From NCBI GenBank assembly GCA_964393215.1, contig CAYMSW010000020.1, forward strand, positions 1 through 11,922: DNA of 11,922 nucleotides, read 5' to 3'. The DNA comes from CAYFNK01 sp964393215 (GTDB taxonomy: Archaea > Nanobdellota > Nanobdellia > SCGC-AAA011-G17 > PNOQ01). The translations under genes and the position numbers were made by a program. The notes beneath the pieces were generated by a model. That model did not search any database. It had not been told where the DNA came from and worked only from the letters and a program-made list of their open reading frames with translations. Shown in pieces: positions 1 through 6,246 of the stretch (the first letter of the stretch is position 1; every line of letters starts with the position of its first letter).

Positions 1-219
1 CCAACTATTGAAGAGCTATTTAGTGTAATAGATTATTCTGAGTATAACCCAGCAACACATGTAAAGGGGTTTCTTGAGAGTTCCTATTATTGGTCATCTA
101 CTACCTATGCTTACGAAAATGAAAGTGTGTGGCTCGTATATTTCCTTAATGGCTATGTGCTTTACGGTTATAAGGACTACTCCCACTGTGTCCGTGCCGT
201 AAGGGAGGTAAAAATATGA
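1..219 (+). CDS. C-terminal end of a DUF1566 / Lcl_C-type domain protein (5' end outside window)
   Basis: The reading frame is open from base 1 and ends at TGA 217-219, giving the last 72 residues of a longer protein. They include PTIEEL near the start, YYWSSTTYA in the middle, an aromatic stretch ending in LNGYVLYGY, and the terminal CVRAVR. This pattern (PT.EEL, then YWSST, then NG, then CVR) is typical of the DUF1566 / Legionella collagen-like C-terminal domain, which is related to C-type-lectin-like folds and is common in phage and bacterial surface-type proteins. The biochemical role is unknown; binding to a ligand or host factor is inferred only from the fold family. The stop overlaps the start of the next gene (ATGA), so the two are probably translationally coupled. 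The N-terminal part, and therefore any signal peptide or tail-fibre domain, lies outside the window. Confidence 0.75.
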   Translation, partial: PTIEELFSVIDYSEYNPATHVKGFLESSYYWSSTTYAYENESVWLVYFLNGYVLYGYKDYSHCVRAVREVKI

Positions 220-455
220 AAACTTTATTAGATGGTAGTTTTCCTTGTGTATCAAGTATAGAAACTGACCAACACCTTACACAAGAATATGAAGAGGAAT
301 TGAAACATGCAGCTATTATAGACAAACTAATATCTATGGGGTATTTAGATCCCCATCTTGATTATGAAACAGGTACATATTGGGGGATAGCAGATGGGTA
401 TCTACAAGAGATAGGGACAGAGCTTGAGATGGAAGAATATCTTATTGATTATTAG
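216..455 (+). CDS. Small acidic protein of unknown function
   Basis: This is a 79-residue protein that I do not recognise. A strong ribosome site, AGGGAGGT at 202-209, lies just before ATG 216, and the start overlaps the stop of the preceding DUF1566-type gene. The protein is rich in Glu, Asp and Tyr, has no membrane segment and has a single Cys (near residue 11). Acidic clusters lie around residues 25-29 and at the C-terminus. Its tight placement upstream of the replication genes suggests an early-expressed small phage protein. An inhibitor or modifier of a host protein is possible, but nothing in the sequence proves it. Confidence 0.7.
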   Translation: MKTLLDGSFPCVSSIETDQHLTQEYEEELKHAAIIDKLISMGYLDPHLDYETGTYWGIADGYLQEIGTELEMEEYLIDY

Positions 456-464
456 GGGGGCTCC

Positions 465-734
465 ATGATGAGAAAAAAATATAACCCTACATTCCACTGT
501 TACTGCGGTAAGAGGAAGAAACCTACCCAAGATTATTGTTTTTTGTGTTTACAAAGTACAAGAGAGGTGTTATACTATATAAATAAGGACTTGAAACAAA
601 ACATGGAGGATCATATCTATAATGAAGAACAAACCTTGCCCATCATGCAGGAAGAATGGAAGGGATCGAACTGGAGACCACCTGTTCCTGATGGAAGATG
701 GCAACCAGTGGTTTTGCACAAGATGTTCTTTTAG
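465..734 (+). CDS. Small Cys-rich protein overlapping the primase gene
   Basis: The frame encodes 89 residues from ATG 465, or 88 from the adjacent ATG 468, which sits at a better distance from the G-run at 455-460. Residues 12-28 contain C-x-C-G and then C-x2-C (C12, C14, C25, C28), which could bind zinc. I do not recognise the family. The last 113 bases overlap the start of the primase-helicase gene in another frame, exactly where that gene encodes its own zinc motif. The C-terminal third, rich in Trp and Pro, may therefore be constrained mainly by the primase frame. A promoter for the primase also lies inside this gene. The gene fills a gap that would otherwise be empty and has a good ribosome site, so it is probably real, though its exact C-terminus is less certain. 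Confidence 0.6.
   Translation: MMRKKYNPTFHCYCGKRKKPTQDYCFLCLQSTREVLYYINKDLKQNMEDHIYNEEQTLPIMQEEWKGSNWRPPVPDGRWQPVVLHKMFF
548..576 (+). promoter_or_regulatory. Sigma70-type promoter before the primase-helicase gene
   Basis: A -35 box TTTACA (548-553) is separated by exactly 17 bases from a -10 box TATACT (571-576), followed by the AT-rich ATATAAATAA. Transcription would begin near 583, about 40 bases before the primase ATG at 622. The site lies inside the small Cys-rich gene. It closely matches the promoter at 4389-4417, which has the same spacer length and the same TATACTATAT block. This supports use by host RNA polymerase. Confidence 0.6.
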
Positions 735-2256
735 TGTGCCGGTTGATAAACAAAAACAAGAACAGGAACAGGAAAGGGGGGTTATGAGTGAGCAAGAGGA
801 GGAATATTCTATTGAGAGTTATAAAGTCAAGCATAAATATAGGGGTATCAACCCTGATGTTTATGAGAGATATGGTTGTAGGGAAACCTATTCAGAAACA
901 GATGGAAGCCCTGAGTTTATGTTCTTCCCCATTAAAGATAACATGGGTAATCAGGTGGGTTATCATAGAAGAGATATAAACAATAAGAGGTTTATAAATA
1001 TAGGTAACACCAAACAGAAGAGACAGTTGTTTGGTCAAGACCTATCAGTATCAGGTAAGAAGTTAGTTATTTGTGAGGATCACTTATCTTGTATGTCAGC
1101 TTATCAGATATTAAATGATAAGTACCCTACTTGGTCTCACTCGGTGGTATCCCTAAACAATGGTACTGGTGATATAGCATCTATTCAAGACAACATAGAG
1201 TTCATCAAGAGCCATGAAGAGGTATTGCTTTGCTTTGACATGGATAAGGCAGGTGATTTAATAACAGAGAAGACTATTAAGTTATTAGGATATGATGGAG
1301 TAAAGCGTATTCATCTACCCCTGAAAGATGTTAATGACATGCACCAACAAGGTAAGGAGAGACAGTTTTTATCTGCCTTCTGGTCTGCAAGAGATTATAA
1401 ACCAAGTGGTATAGTATCTGGCTTTGATCTGGAAGAGAGGGTACTTGAACCAATAGAAAGTGGACTTGATTATAAATTTAAAGATTTGAACAGGTTAACA
1501 TACGGACTTAGAACACAGCAAATTATATCTATAGGGGCAGGGCCTGGGGCTGGTAAGTCTTGCTTTATCAATGAGATAATTAAACACCTTATCTTTGAAC
1601 ACAAGGAAAAGGTAGGTATTTTCAGCCTCGAAGAATCCCCTGCTCTTACAATGAAGAAACTAATAGGGGGTATAGTAAACAAAAGGCTTCATTTACCTGA
1701 CACCATCTATAATAAAGATGAGGTACAAGAAGTTCTTAACCAAGTTGCGCCTCATATATCTTTATATGACAGTCAAGGGTTTAAAAAGTGGGGGGATATA
1801 GTTAATATTATAAGATACATGGCAAGTGAGAATATTAAGTGGATATTTATTGATCCTATGACTGCCTTAACAGCTCACTTATCCAGCTCTGAAGCTAATG
1901 ATCTATTAAATAAAATCATGGCTGATATATCTACCCTTGTCATCTCTCTTGATATCACCATCTTTCTTGTATCCCATCTTAATAATCCAAAGGGAGTTAA
2001 TATAGATCACGCTACAGGGGCAAAGGTATTAGGTGGTCAGTTCACTGGTAGTAGGGCTTTATGGCGGTGGTCAACTGATATGTGGGGACTTGAGAGAGAT
2101 CAACAGGCTGAAGATGAAGTGGATCGAAACACTGTAACCTTACGGATAATAAAGAATAGGTTGTCAGGTGAAACAGGGACTCTCGAACTGTTCTTCAATA
2201 AAGAATCAGGTACTCTTGAAGAGCTTGAGCTTGGAACAGGCAAGGGAGACTTCTAA
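622..2256 (+). CDS. T7 gp4-like bifunctional primase-helicase
   Basis: The 544-residue product (T7 gp4 is 566) makes RNA primers and unwinds DNA at the phage fork. Residues 6-35 form a zinc-binding primase finger (C6-x2-C9, C32-x2-C35) with the family's G-x-D-x2-GD core. After an E/Q/K-rich linker (43-62) comes a TOPRIM-type primase domain with E152 and the FDMD acidic pair D206/D208. The hexameric RecA-like helicase follows: Walker A GAGPGAGKS at 305-313, EE at 337-338, Walker B WIFIDP ending near D411, SH at 451-452, and KNR-x-SGETG at 511-518, which includes the likely arginine finger. The usual TOPRIM glycine after E152 is Asp here. ATG 622 is the first possible start, because an in-frame stop lies at 592-594. 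Its ribosome site (GGAGG, 605-609) is somewhat distant. An internal start at 784 may give a helicase-only form. Confidence 0.97.
   Translation: MKNKPCPSCRKNGRDRTGDHLFLMEDGNQWFCTRCSFSVPVDKQKQEQEQERGVMSEQEEEYSIESYKVKHKYRGINPDVYERYGCRETYSETDGSPEFMFFPIKDNMGNQVGYHRRDINNKRFINIGNTKQKRQLFGQDLSVSGKKLVICEDHLSCMSAYQILNDKYPTWSHSVVSLNNGTGDIASIQDNIEFIKSHEEVLLCFDMDKAGDLITEKTIKLLGYDGVKRIHLPLKDVNDMHQQGKERQFLSAFWSARDYKPSGIVSGFDLEERVLEPIESGLDYKFKDLNRLTYGLRTQQIISIGAGPGAGKSCFINEIIKHLIFEHKEKVGIFSLEESPALTMKKLIGGIVNKRLHLPDTIYNKDEVQEVLNQVAPHISLYDSQGFKKWGDIVNIIRYMASENIKWIFIDPMTALTAHLSSSEANDLLNKIMADISTLVISLDITIFLVSHLNNPKGVNIDHATGAKVLGGQFTGSRALWRWSTDMWGLERDQQAEDEVDRNTVTLRIIKNRLSGETGTLELFFNKESGTLEELELGTGKGDF
771..786 (+). 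promoter_or_regulatory. Possible internal ribosome site and in-frame start (Met55) of primase-helicase
   Basis: A G-rich run (GGAAAGGGGGG, 771-781) sits just before an in-frame ATG at 784-786. Starting there would skip the zinc finger and most of the linker and leave the TOPRIM and helicase domains. T7 gp4 is known to be made in two forms from internal initiation, with the short form lacking the zinc domain. The position here is closely comparable. The spacing from the G-run to the ATG is short, so initiation efficiency is uncertain. Confidence 0.45.
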
Positions 2257-2361
2257 GATATATCTTATTAGCTCCATACAAGCACGCTATGGAACGATAA
2301 GGTGAGAGGTAAGGGGTAGGTAAGGGAAGCTAATCAATCACACAATAGAGAGGATTTTAGA
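2257..2361 (+). other. Structured gap between primase-helicase and the next gene
   Basis: This 105-base gap contains an imperfect hairpin. CTTAT (2264-2268) pairs with ATAAG (2297-2301), then there is a 4/3 internal loop, then TCCATA (2273-2278) pairs with TATGGA (2288-2293) around a 9-base loop. No T-run follows, so it is not a standard intrinsic terminator. Purine-rich repeats of the type GGTAAGG follow (about 2301-2326), then the AGAGAGGA ribosome site at 2347-2354. It could be an RNA processing or stability element, but this is only an inference from the folding. Confidence 0.35.
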
Positions 2362-2595
2362 ATGGTTATGGTAAACCTAAAAGAGTTGGAAGATGAATTG
2401 GTATTATGTAATAAGTTAAGGGGACATATTGTTGAGCTTCATATTTCTTGGGATTGGGATAAGGTACAACAGGTTGGGGGATATATGTTTGAGTTATTAA
2501 TAGAGGATTGGGTGTTGAAGTGTAACAGTGTAGATCACTGTATTGAGGTGGTGAGAAAGTTGACAGATCTAAAAACTACTGTTGATTGGATATGA
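2362..2595 (+). CDS. Small protein of unknown function between helicase and polymerase
   Basis: The product is 77 residues. ATG 2362 is preceded by AGAGAGGA with about 8 bases of spacing; a second ATG follows at 2368. The sequence is acidic and Leu/Val-rich with a central WDWD motif, two Cys residues (about 54 and 60) and no membrane segment. I do not recognise the family. It ends 4 bases before the polymerase ATG, so it probably couples polymerase translation to upstream reading. Its fixed position between the two core replisome genes makes a replication-related or merely intercalated role equally possible. Confidence 0.65.
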   Translation: MVMVNLKELEDELVLCNKLRGHIVELHISWDWDKVQQVGGYMFELLIEDWVLKCNSVDHCIEVVRKLTDLKTTVDWI

Positions 2596-2599
2596 AAAG

Positions 2600-4375
2600 A
2601 TGTTAATATTTGATATTGAAGCTGATGGGTTATTAGATAAGGCTACTAAGATACACCTTATCTGCTGGTACAATACCGATACAGACTTGTATGGGTGGAC
2701 TACTAATATCAGGTGGGGTGTTGATTATCTAATGGATCAAGATGGTTTAGCAGGTCACAATATCATAGGTTATGATCTTCCACTTATTAAGAAGCTGACA
2801 GGTAGGGAGTATCAAGGGATAGTTCTTGATACCCTTATCTGTTCAAGGTTAATGTATCCTGATATAGGTAGCCATGGTCTTGAGGTTTGGGGTGAGAGAT
2901 TAGGTACTAAGAAACCAGAGATTCATGATTGGTCTGAGTTTAATATCTCTATCTTGAACAGGTGTGAGGAAGATGTTAAGATCAACCTTAAATTATTTAA
3001 TAAAATAGTAGGAGATATTAAGGGGTGGGGTGAGGCTATAGAGCTTGAGCATAAGGTAGCTAAGATTCACCAAGAACAGGAAGAGTGGGGTGTATGGTTT
3101 GATAAGGAGAAAGCTGAAGGGTTAGTTAAAGAGTTGGATAGTAAAAGGAAGGAGATAGACAACAGTCTATATAAAGTGTTACCTTCTGTGTACCACAACC
3201 CCTTCTCAGTACCTATTAAGAAACCATATAAGAAGAACGGAGAACTTAGTAAATCGGTAAGGGATTGGTTCAAGGGTTTTGATACACCAAAAATTAAAGG
3301 GGTGTTTACAAGGGTAGAACCTAAGAAATTTAACCTTAACTCAACCCATAAACTAAAAGAGTACCTCTTATCTGAAGGGTGGAAACCTACAGATTGGAAT
3401 GTAGTAAGGGAACAGGATGGTTCTTGGAGGAGGACAAGTCCTAAGTTAACAGAGGATAGCTTCAATACAATTAAAGGAGATACTGGTAAGCTGATAGCTG
3501 AAAGACAAATCATTAGCCATAGGAGGAGAATAGTAAAGAATGAGAAGGATGAATCAAAGGGGATGATTGCTACCTGTAGAGAGGATGGAAGAGTACCTGC
3601 TGAGGCTGTTACTTGTGGTACTCCGACAGGTAGGTATCGGCATCAAAGATCCGTCTGTAACCTACCAAGACCAAGCACTTTGTATGGTGAGGAGTTAAGA
3701 TCGCTCTTCTCTTCACCACCTGATAGTCAACTTGTCGGTATTGATTTGTCGGGCATAGAAGCAAGGGTGATGTGCCATTATTCCTTACCTTTTAAGGGTG
3801 GTAAGGAATTAGCAGAGCTTGTACTGGAAGGGGATTTTCACCAACATAATGCAAGGCTATGGGGAGTAACAAGGAACACAGCTAAGGGTGGGCTGTATGC
3901 GTTGATGTATGGGGCAGGGGCTAAGAAGCTGGCTGATACCCTTGGTAAACCAGTTAAGGAAGGAGGTAAGCTAAGAGATATGTTTTGGAATGGAAACCCT
4001 GCACTCAAAGAACTTAAAGCTAAGGTAGAGGAGGTGTATAAAAAGAAGGGATACCTTACTGGGTTAGATAAAAGGAAGATAGTAATCAGATCAGAACATA
4101 AACTACTTAACTCTTTGTTTCAGTGTGGTGCTACTGTTATCTTTAAGAGGTGGATGGTAAGATGTAATGAGTGGATCAAGGATAATAACATACCAGCTCA
4201 TCAGGTAATAGCTTACCATGATGAGTTACAGTTTGAGGTGCAAGGTGGTATGTTTCCAGCCATGGTAATGAAACAGGTAGAGAAGGAGGCTACCCTTACA
4301 GGTGAGGAGATGGGGATCAGGGTTAAGATAGAAGCTGAGGGGAAGATAGGGGAAACATGGTCTGATACACATTAA
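2600..4375 (+). CDS. T7 gp5-like family A DNA polymerase with 3'-5' exonuclease
   Basis: This is the replicative DNA polymerase, 591 residues from ATG 2600. A TTG at 2582 would add six residues, but the T7-type N-terminus MLIFDIEADG begins at 2600, so I prefer that start. The proofreading domain has D5-x-E7, D59 in the GHN-x3-GYD motif, and D125 in the third exonuclease motif. The polymerase domain has motif A with D382 (VGIDLSGIEAR), motif B with R425, K429, Y433 and Y437, and motif C H540-D541-E542. All catalytic residues are present. Tyr433 occupies the position of T7 Tyr526 / E. coli Phe762. The protein is somewhat shorter than T7 gp5 (704). I cannot tell whether it retains a thioredoxin-binding loop. 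The start lies 4 bases after the preceding stop with a weak ribosome site, so translation is probably coupled. Confidence 0.97.
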   Translation: MLIFDIEADGLLDKATKIHLICWYNTDTDLYGWTTNIRWGVDYLMDQDGLAGHNIIGYDLPLIKKLTGREYQGIVLDTLICSRLMYPDIGSHGLEVWGERLGTKKPEIHDWSEFNISILNRCEEDVKINLKLFNKIVGDIKGWGEAIELEHKVAKIHQEQEEWGVWFDKEKAEGLVKELDSKRKEIDNSLYKVLPSVYHNPFSVPIKKPYKKNGELSKSVRDWFKGFDTPKIKGVFTRVEPKKFNLNSTHKLKEYLLSEGWKPTDWNVVREQDGSWRRTSPKLTEDSFNTIKGDTGKLIAERQIISHRRRIVKNEKDESKGMIATCREDGRVPAEAVTCGTPTGRYRHQRSVCNLPRPSTLYGEELRSLFSSPPDSQLVGIDLSGIEARVMCHYSLPFKGGKELAELVLEGDFHQHNARLWGVTRNTAKGGLYALMYGAGAKKLADTLGKPVKEGGKLRDMFWNGNPALKELKAKVEEVYKKKGYLTGLDKRKIVIRSEHKLLNSLFQCGATVIFKRWMVRCNEWIKDNNIPAHQVIAYHDELQFEVQGGMFPAMVMKQVEKEATLTGEEMGIRVKIEAEGKIGETWSDTH

Positions 4376-4388
4376 GAGATTATTTTTC

Positions 4389-4417
4389 TTGACAAACGAT
4401 CTAAATATAGTTATACT
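4389..4417 (+). promoter_or_regulatory. Strong sigma70-type promoter before ssb
   Basis: A perfect -35 box TTGACA (4389-4394), a 17-base spacer and a -10 box TATACT (4412-4417) lie in the 127-base gap after the polymerase gene. Transcription would start near 4424 and leave a leader of roughly 80 bases before the ssb ATG at 4503. It would drive ssb, the nucleases and probably the nucleotide genes. This is the clearest promoter in the window. It suggests that ssb needs more transcript than the polymerase upstream of it. Confidence 0.8.
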
Positions 4418-4434
4418 ATATATATAGAAGATAT

Positions 4435-4442
4435 AGAGGAGG
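4435..4442 (+). promoter_or_regulatory. Orphan Shine-Dalgarno sequence in the ssb leader
   Basis: AGAGGAGG, running into GTGC, is one of the best ribosome-binding matches in the window, yet no ATG, GTG or TTG lies 5-12 bases after it. The overlapping GTG at 4442 is too close. The real ssb start at 4503 has its own site, AGGGAG at about 4492-4497. This may be a ribosome standby site or the remnant of a lost small gene. Confidence 0.4.
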
Positions 4443-4502
4443 TGCTAAGGTACAGAAAGAAGGTAACAGGTAAAAGATTATTAATTAAAAAGGGAGATTA
4501 TT

Positions 4503-4922
4503 ATGAGTGTTGTATCTGGAAAAGCTAATTGGGCATCTGTTCAAACACCTAATACTAAATTTCAACCCCAGTGGTGTATTGATCTTGAGGTATCTGATGG
4601 TGATGAGAAAGCTTTACTTAAGGCTGGTCTTACTAAAAACAAGAATGGTTGGTTCAAGTTTAGTAGGAGAGTAGAAGGGGTAGAGGGTAAAAACAAAGCC
4701 CCTGTTGTAGTAGATACAAAAGGAAAACCTTTTAATGAACTTATTGGTAATGGATCAGAGGTTCGAGTACAGTATAAAACATGGAAGTCTAAGAAGTATG
4801 ACTATATTGGTGCTGATCTAGTAGCTGTTCAGGTTGTTGAACATATACCATATGGTGGTGGTGGTTTAGAGTTTGAGATTGAAGAAGAGGATACAGAGTT
4901 TAATGATGAGGTTCCATTTTAA
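4503..4922 (+). CDS. T7 gp2.5-like single-stranded DNA-binding protein
   Basis: This 139-residue protein probably coats single-stranded DNA at the fork and coordinates polymerase, helicase and recombination. The N-terminal 115 residues look like an OB-fold of the phage SSB type, with basic and aromatic strands such as NGWFKFSRR and VQYKTWKSKKYDYIGADLVAVQVVE. A short GGGG linker (118-121) leads to an acidic tail (122-139) with nine Glu/Asp residues that ends in DEVPF. Such tails are a hallmark of SSBs: in T7 gp2.5 the tail ends in Phe and contacts the replisome, while bacterial SSB ends in DDDIPF. The assignment rests on size, tail and context, because the OB core is poorly conserved. The gene has its own promoter and a good ribosome site (AGGGAGAT, 4492-4499). 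Its end overlaps the next small gene. Confidence 0.85.
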   Translation: MSVVSGKANWASVQTPNTKFQPQWCIDLEVSDGDEKALLKAGLTKNKNGWFKFSRRVEGVEGKNKAPVVVDTKGKPFNELIGNGSEVRVQYKTWKSKKYDYIGADLVAVQVVEHIPYGGGGLEFEIEEEDTEFNDEVPF

Positions 4923-5103
4923 CAACTCAGAGAAGTTTGAGTTTGGTCTCTATCTTGAAGAATGTATTTATCTTTGGGGCAAGGGTTGGACAAAGAGAAA
5001 AGAAGATAACTGGTTATGGAGTCACAAGAATATTGACAAACCGTTACCCCACCTTGAAGCTCTTGAAAAAACAAAGAGGAGAGAATGGATAAAGACAACC
5101 TGA
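4903..5103 (+). CDS. Small basic protein of unknown function between ssb and exonuclease
   Basis: The frame fills the 162-base gap between ssb and the exonuclease gene and overlaps both by about 20 bases. I place the start at ATG 4903 (or the next codon, ATG 4906), giving 66 residues. The upstream ATG 4873 would lie deeper inside ssb. GAAGAAGAGG (4881-4890) may be its ribosome site, though it is rather distant, so coupling to ssb is likely. The product is Lys/Arg/Trp-rich with no Cys motif beyond a single Cys. I do not recognise the family. Confidence 0.5.
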   Translation: MMRFHFNNSEKFEFGLYLEECIYLWGKGWTKRKEDNWLWSHKNIDKPLPHLEALEKTKRREWIKTT

Positions 5104-5852
5104 CTACAGCTTTAATTGATGGGGATATAGTAGCTTATGCTGTATCCTCTGCCTGTGATGGTAAGTTTTATAGCTATAAAGGGGAAAGGTATTCATATAA
5201 ACATGAACTACCTACAGGGTATAAAGAAAAAAACATAGAGGTAATATATGAACCAGAAGCATGGGAAAAAACTGAACACTCTCTTAATATGTTCTTGGAC
5301 AATATTGTCAATGACACTGATCTACCTATCTATCAAATATATCTATCTGGTAGAGAAAACATCAGAGATAGTATAGCTACTATCCTACCATATAAGGGGA
5401 ACAGAGAGGGTTTAAGAAAACCCCACCACCTATCTGCTTGTCGTGAATATATGAAAGATTATCACCAAGCAAGAAGTGAGAAAGGTTTAGAGGCTGATGA
5501 TTTACTAGGGATATACCAGACAGATCAAACAGTTATCTGTAGTCTTGATAAAGATTTACTACAGATAGTAGGTTGGCACTATAACTGGAATAAACAAGAG
5601 TGGATTAAGATCAATGAAGATCAAGGGAGTATCAACTTCTGGACACAGGTAATAATAGGTGACAAGTCAGATAATATCCTTGGATTATACGGTGTAGGTG
5701 AGAAGTCAGCTCATGTTAAGAAGTTACCCCTCTTATCTGATAAAGAAAGAAGCGAGTATTGCTTTAACTTATACAAGCAGAGGTTCGGGAACTATGCGGA
5801 AAAGTTCTTTAATGAAACCAAACAACTACTAAGGGTACCCTTTGAGGAATAA
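5085..5852 (+). CDS. T7 gp6-like 5'-3' exonuclease (FEN/PIN family)
   Basis: This 255-residue protein probably removes RNA primers and degrades DNA from 5' ends, which in T7 also recycles host DNA into nucleotides. Metal-binding acidic residues typical of the FEN/PIN fold are visible: D12 and D14 (LIDGDIV), E136/D138/D139 (LEADDLLG), D155 and D157 (SLDKDLLQI), and D193/D196 (GDKSDN). The last group leads into a helix-hairpin-helix GLYGVGEKSA (200-209) that binds DNA. The YKGNR segment at 103-107 matches the arch region of related nucleases. ATG 5085 has a strong AGAGGAGAG site. The gene overlaps the upstream small gene by 19 bases and the endonuclease start by 11 bases. Its length is close to the family norm of about 300. 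Confidence 0.92.
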   Translation: MDKDNLTTALIDGDIVAYAVSSACDGKFYSYKGERYSYKHELPTGYKEKNIEVIYEPEAWEKTEHSLNMFLDNIVNDTDLPIYQIYLSGRENIRDSIATILPYKGNREGLRKPHHLSACREYMKDYHQARSEKGLEADDLLGIYQTDQTVICSLDKDLLQIVGWHYNWNKQEWIKINEDQGSINFWTQVIIGDKSDNILGLYGVGEKSAHVKKLPLLSDKERSEYCFNLYKQRFGNYAEKFFNETKQLLRVPFEE

Positions 5853-6246
5853 ATACAGATCGAATTTTGAAAGGTCTATAGCAGCTAATCTTAGGAAAAG
5901 GGGTGTTAAGTTTCAGTTTGAACCCCATAAGCTTTTCTATTGGAAGAAGAAATCAGGTGGTGTGTGTAGGGTTTGCGGTGCTAAAGATGTATTCACCAAA
6001 CATAAATACCTACCTGATTTTCTACTATCTAATGGGGTTTATATAGAAGCTAAGGGGAAGTTCACAGCACCTAATAGAACTAAGATGTTAGCTGTTAGAG
6101 ACTCAAACCCTAAACTTGATATCCGTATGCTGTTCATGAAAGACAACTGGATAACAACTAAGCACAAGCACAGGTACTCTGATTGGTGTGAGAAGAATGG
6201 GTTTGAGTTTGCGTTTATGAAAGTGCCAGAGGAGTGGACAAAATGA
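5842..6246 (+). CDS. T7 gp3-like endonuclease I (Holliday-junction resolvase)
   Basis: The 134-residue protein resembles T7 endonuclease I, which cleaves branched DNA and helps break down host DNA. The catalytic set E20, D55, E65, K67 of T7 corresponds here to E10 (RSNFERSI), D59 (YLPDFLL), E69 and K71 (YIEAKGKF). The later LDIRMLF and YSDWCEKNGFEFA segments also match the T7 family pattern. The start is TTG 5842, with AAGGG (about 5831-5835) upstream; no ATG lies closer to the conserved region, and the start overlaps the exonuclease stop. Between the first strand and the catalytic Asp is an insertion with C42-x2-C45-G and H54 that T7 gp3 lacks. In T7 the enzyme acts as a domain-swapped dimer, which may also hold here. 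Confidence 0.92.
   Translation: MRNKYRSNFERSIAANLRKRGVKFQFEPHKLFYWKKKSGGVCRVCGAKDVFTKHKYLPDFLLSNGVYIEAKGKFTAPNRTKMLAVRDSNPKLDIRMLFMKDNWITTKHKHRYSDWCEKNGFEFAFMKVPEEWTK

Noticed and set aside
2231..2259. Promoter-like TTGGAA-17-TAAGAT at the end of the primase gene
   Set aside because: Each box matches consensus at only about four of six positions and it lies in coding sequence, so it is too weak to call.
2582..2599. TTG start adding six residues to the DNA polymerase
   Set aside because: The T7-type N-terminus begins at ATG 2600, and the TTG lies inside the previous gene without a ribosome site.
3067..3513. Minus-strand open frame of 148 codons opposite the polymerase gene
   Set aside because: It is antisense to a well-supported gene, has no recognisable domain, and its Leu/Ser-rich content is what a complement of this purine-rich strand gives.
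4442..4525. Mini frame starting GTG in the ssb leader
   Set aside because: The GTG overlaps the ribosome site itself, leaving no spacing, and the short Lys/Arg-rich product runs out of frame into ssb.
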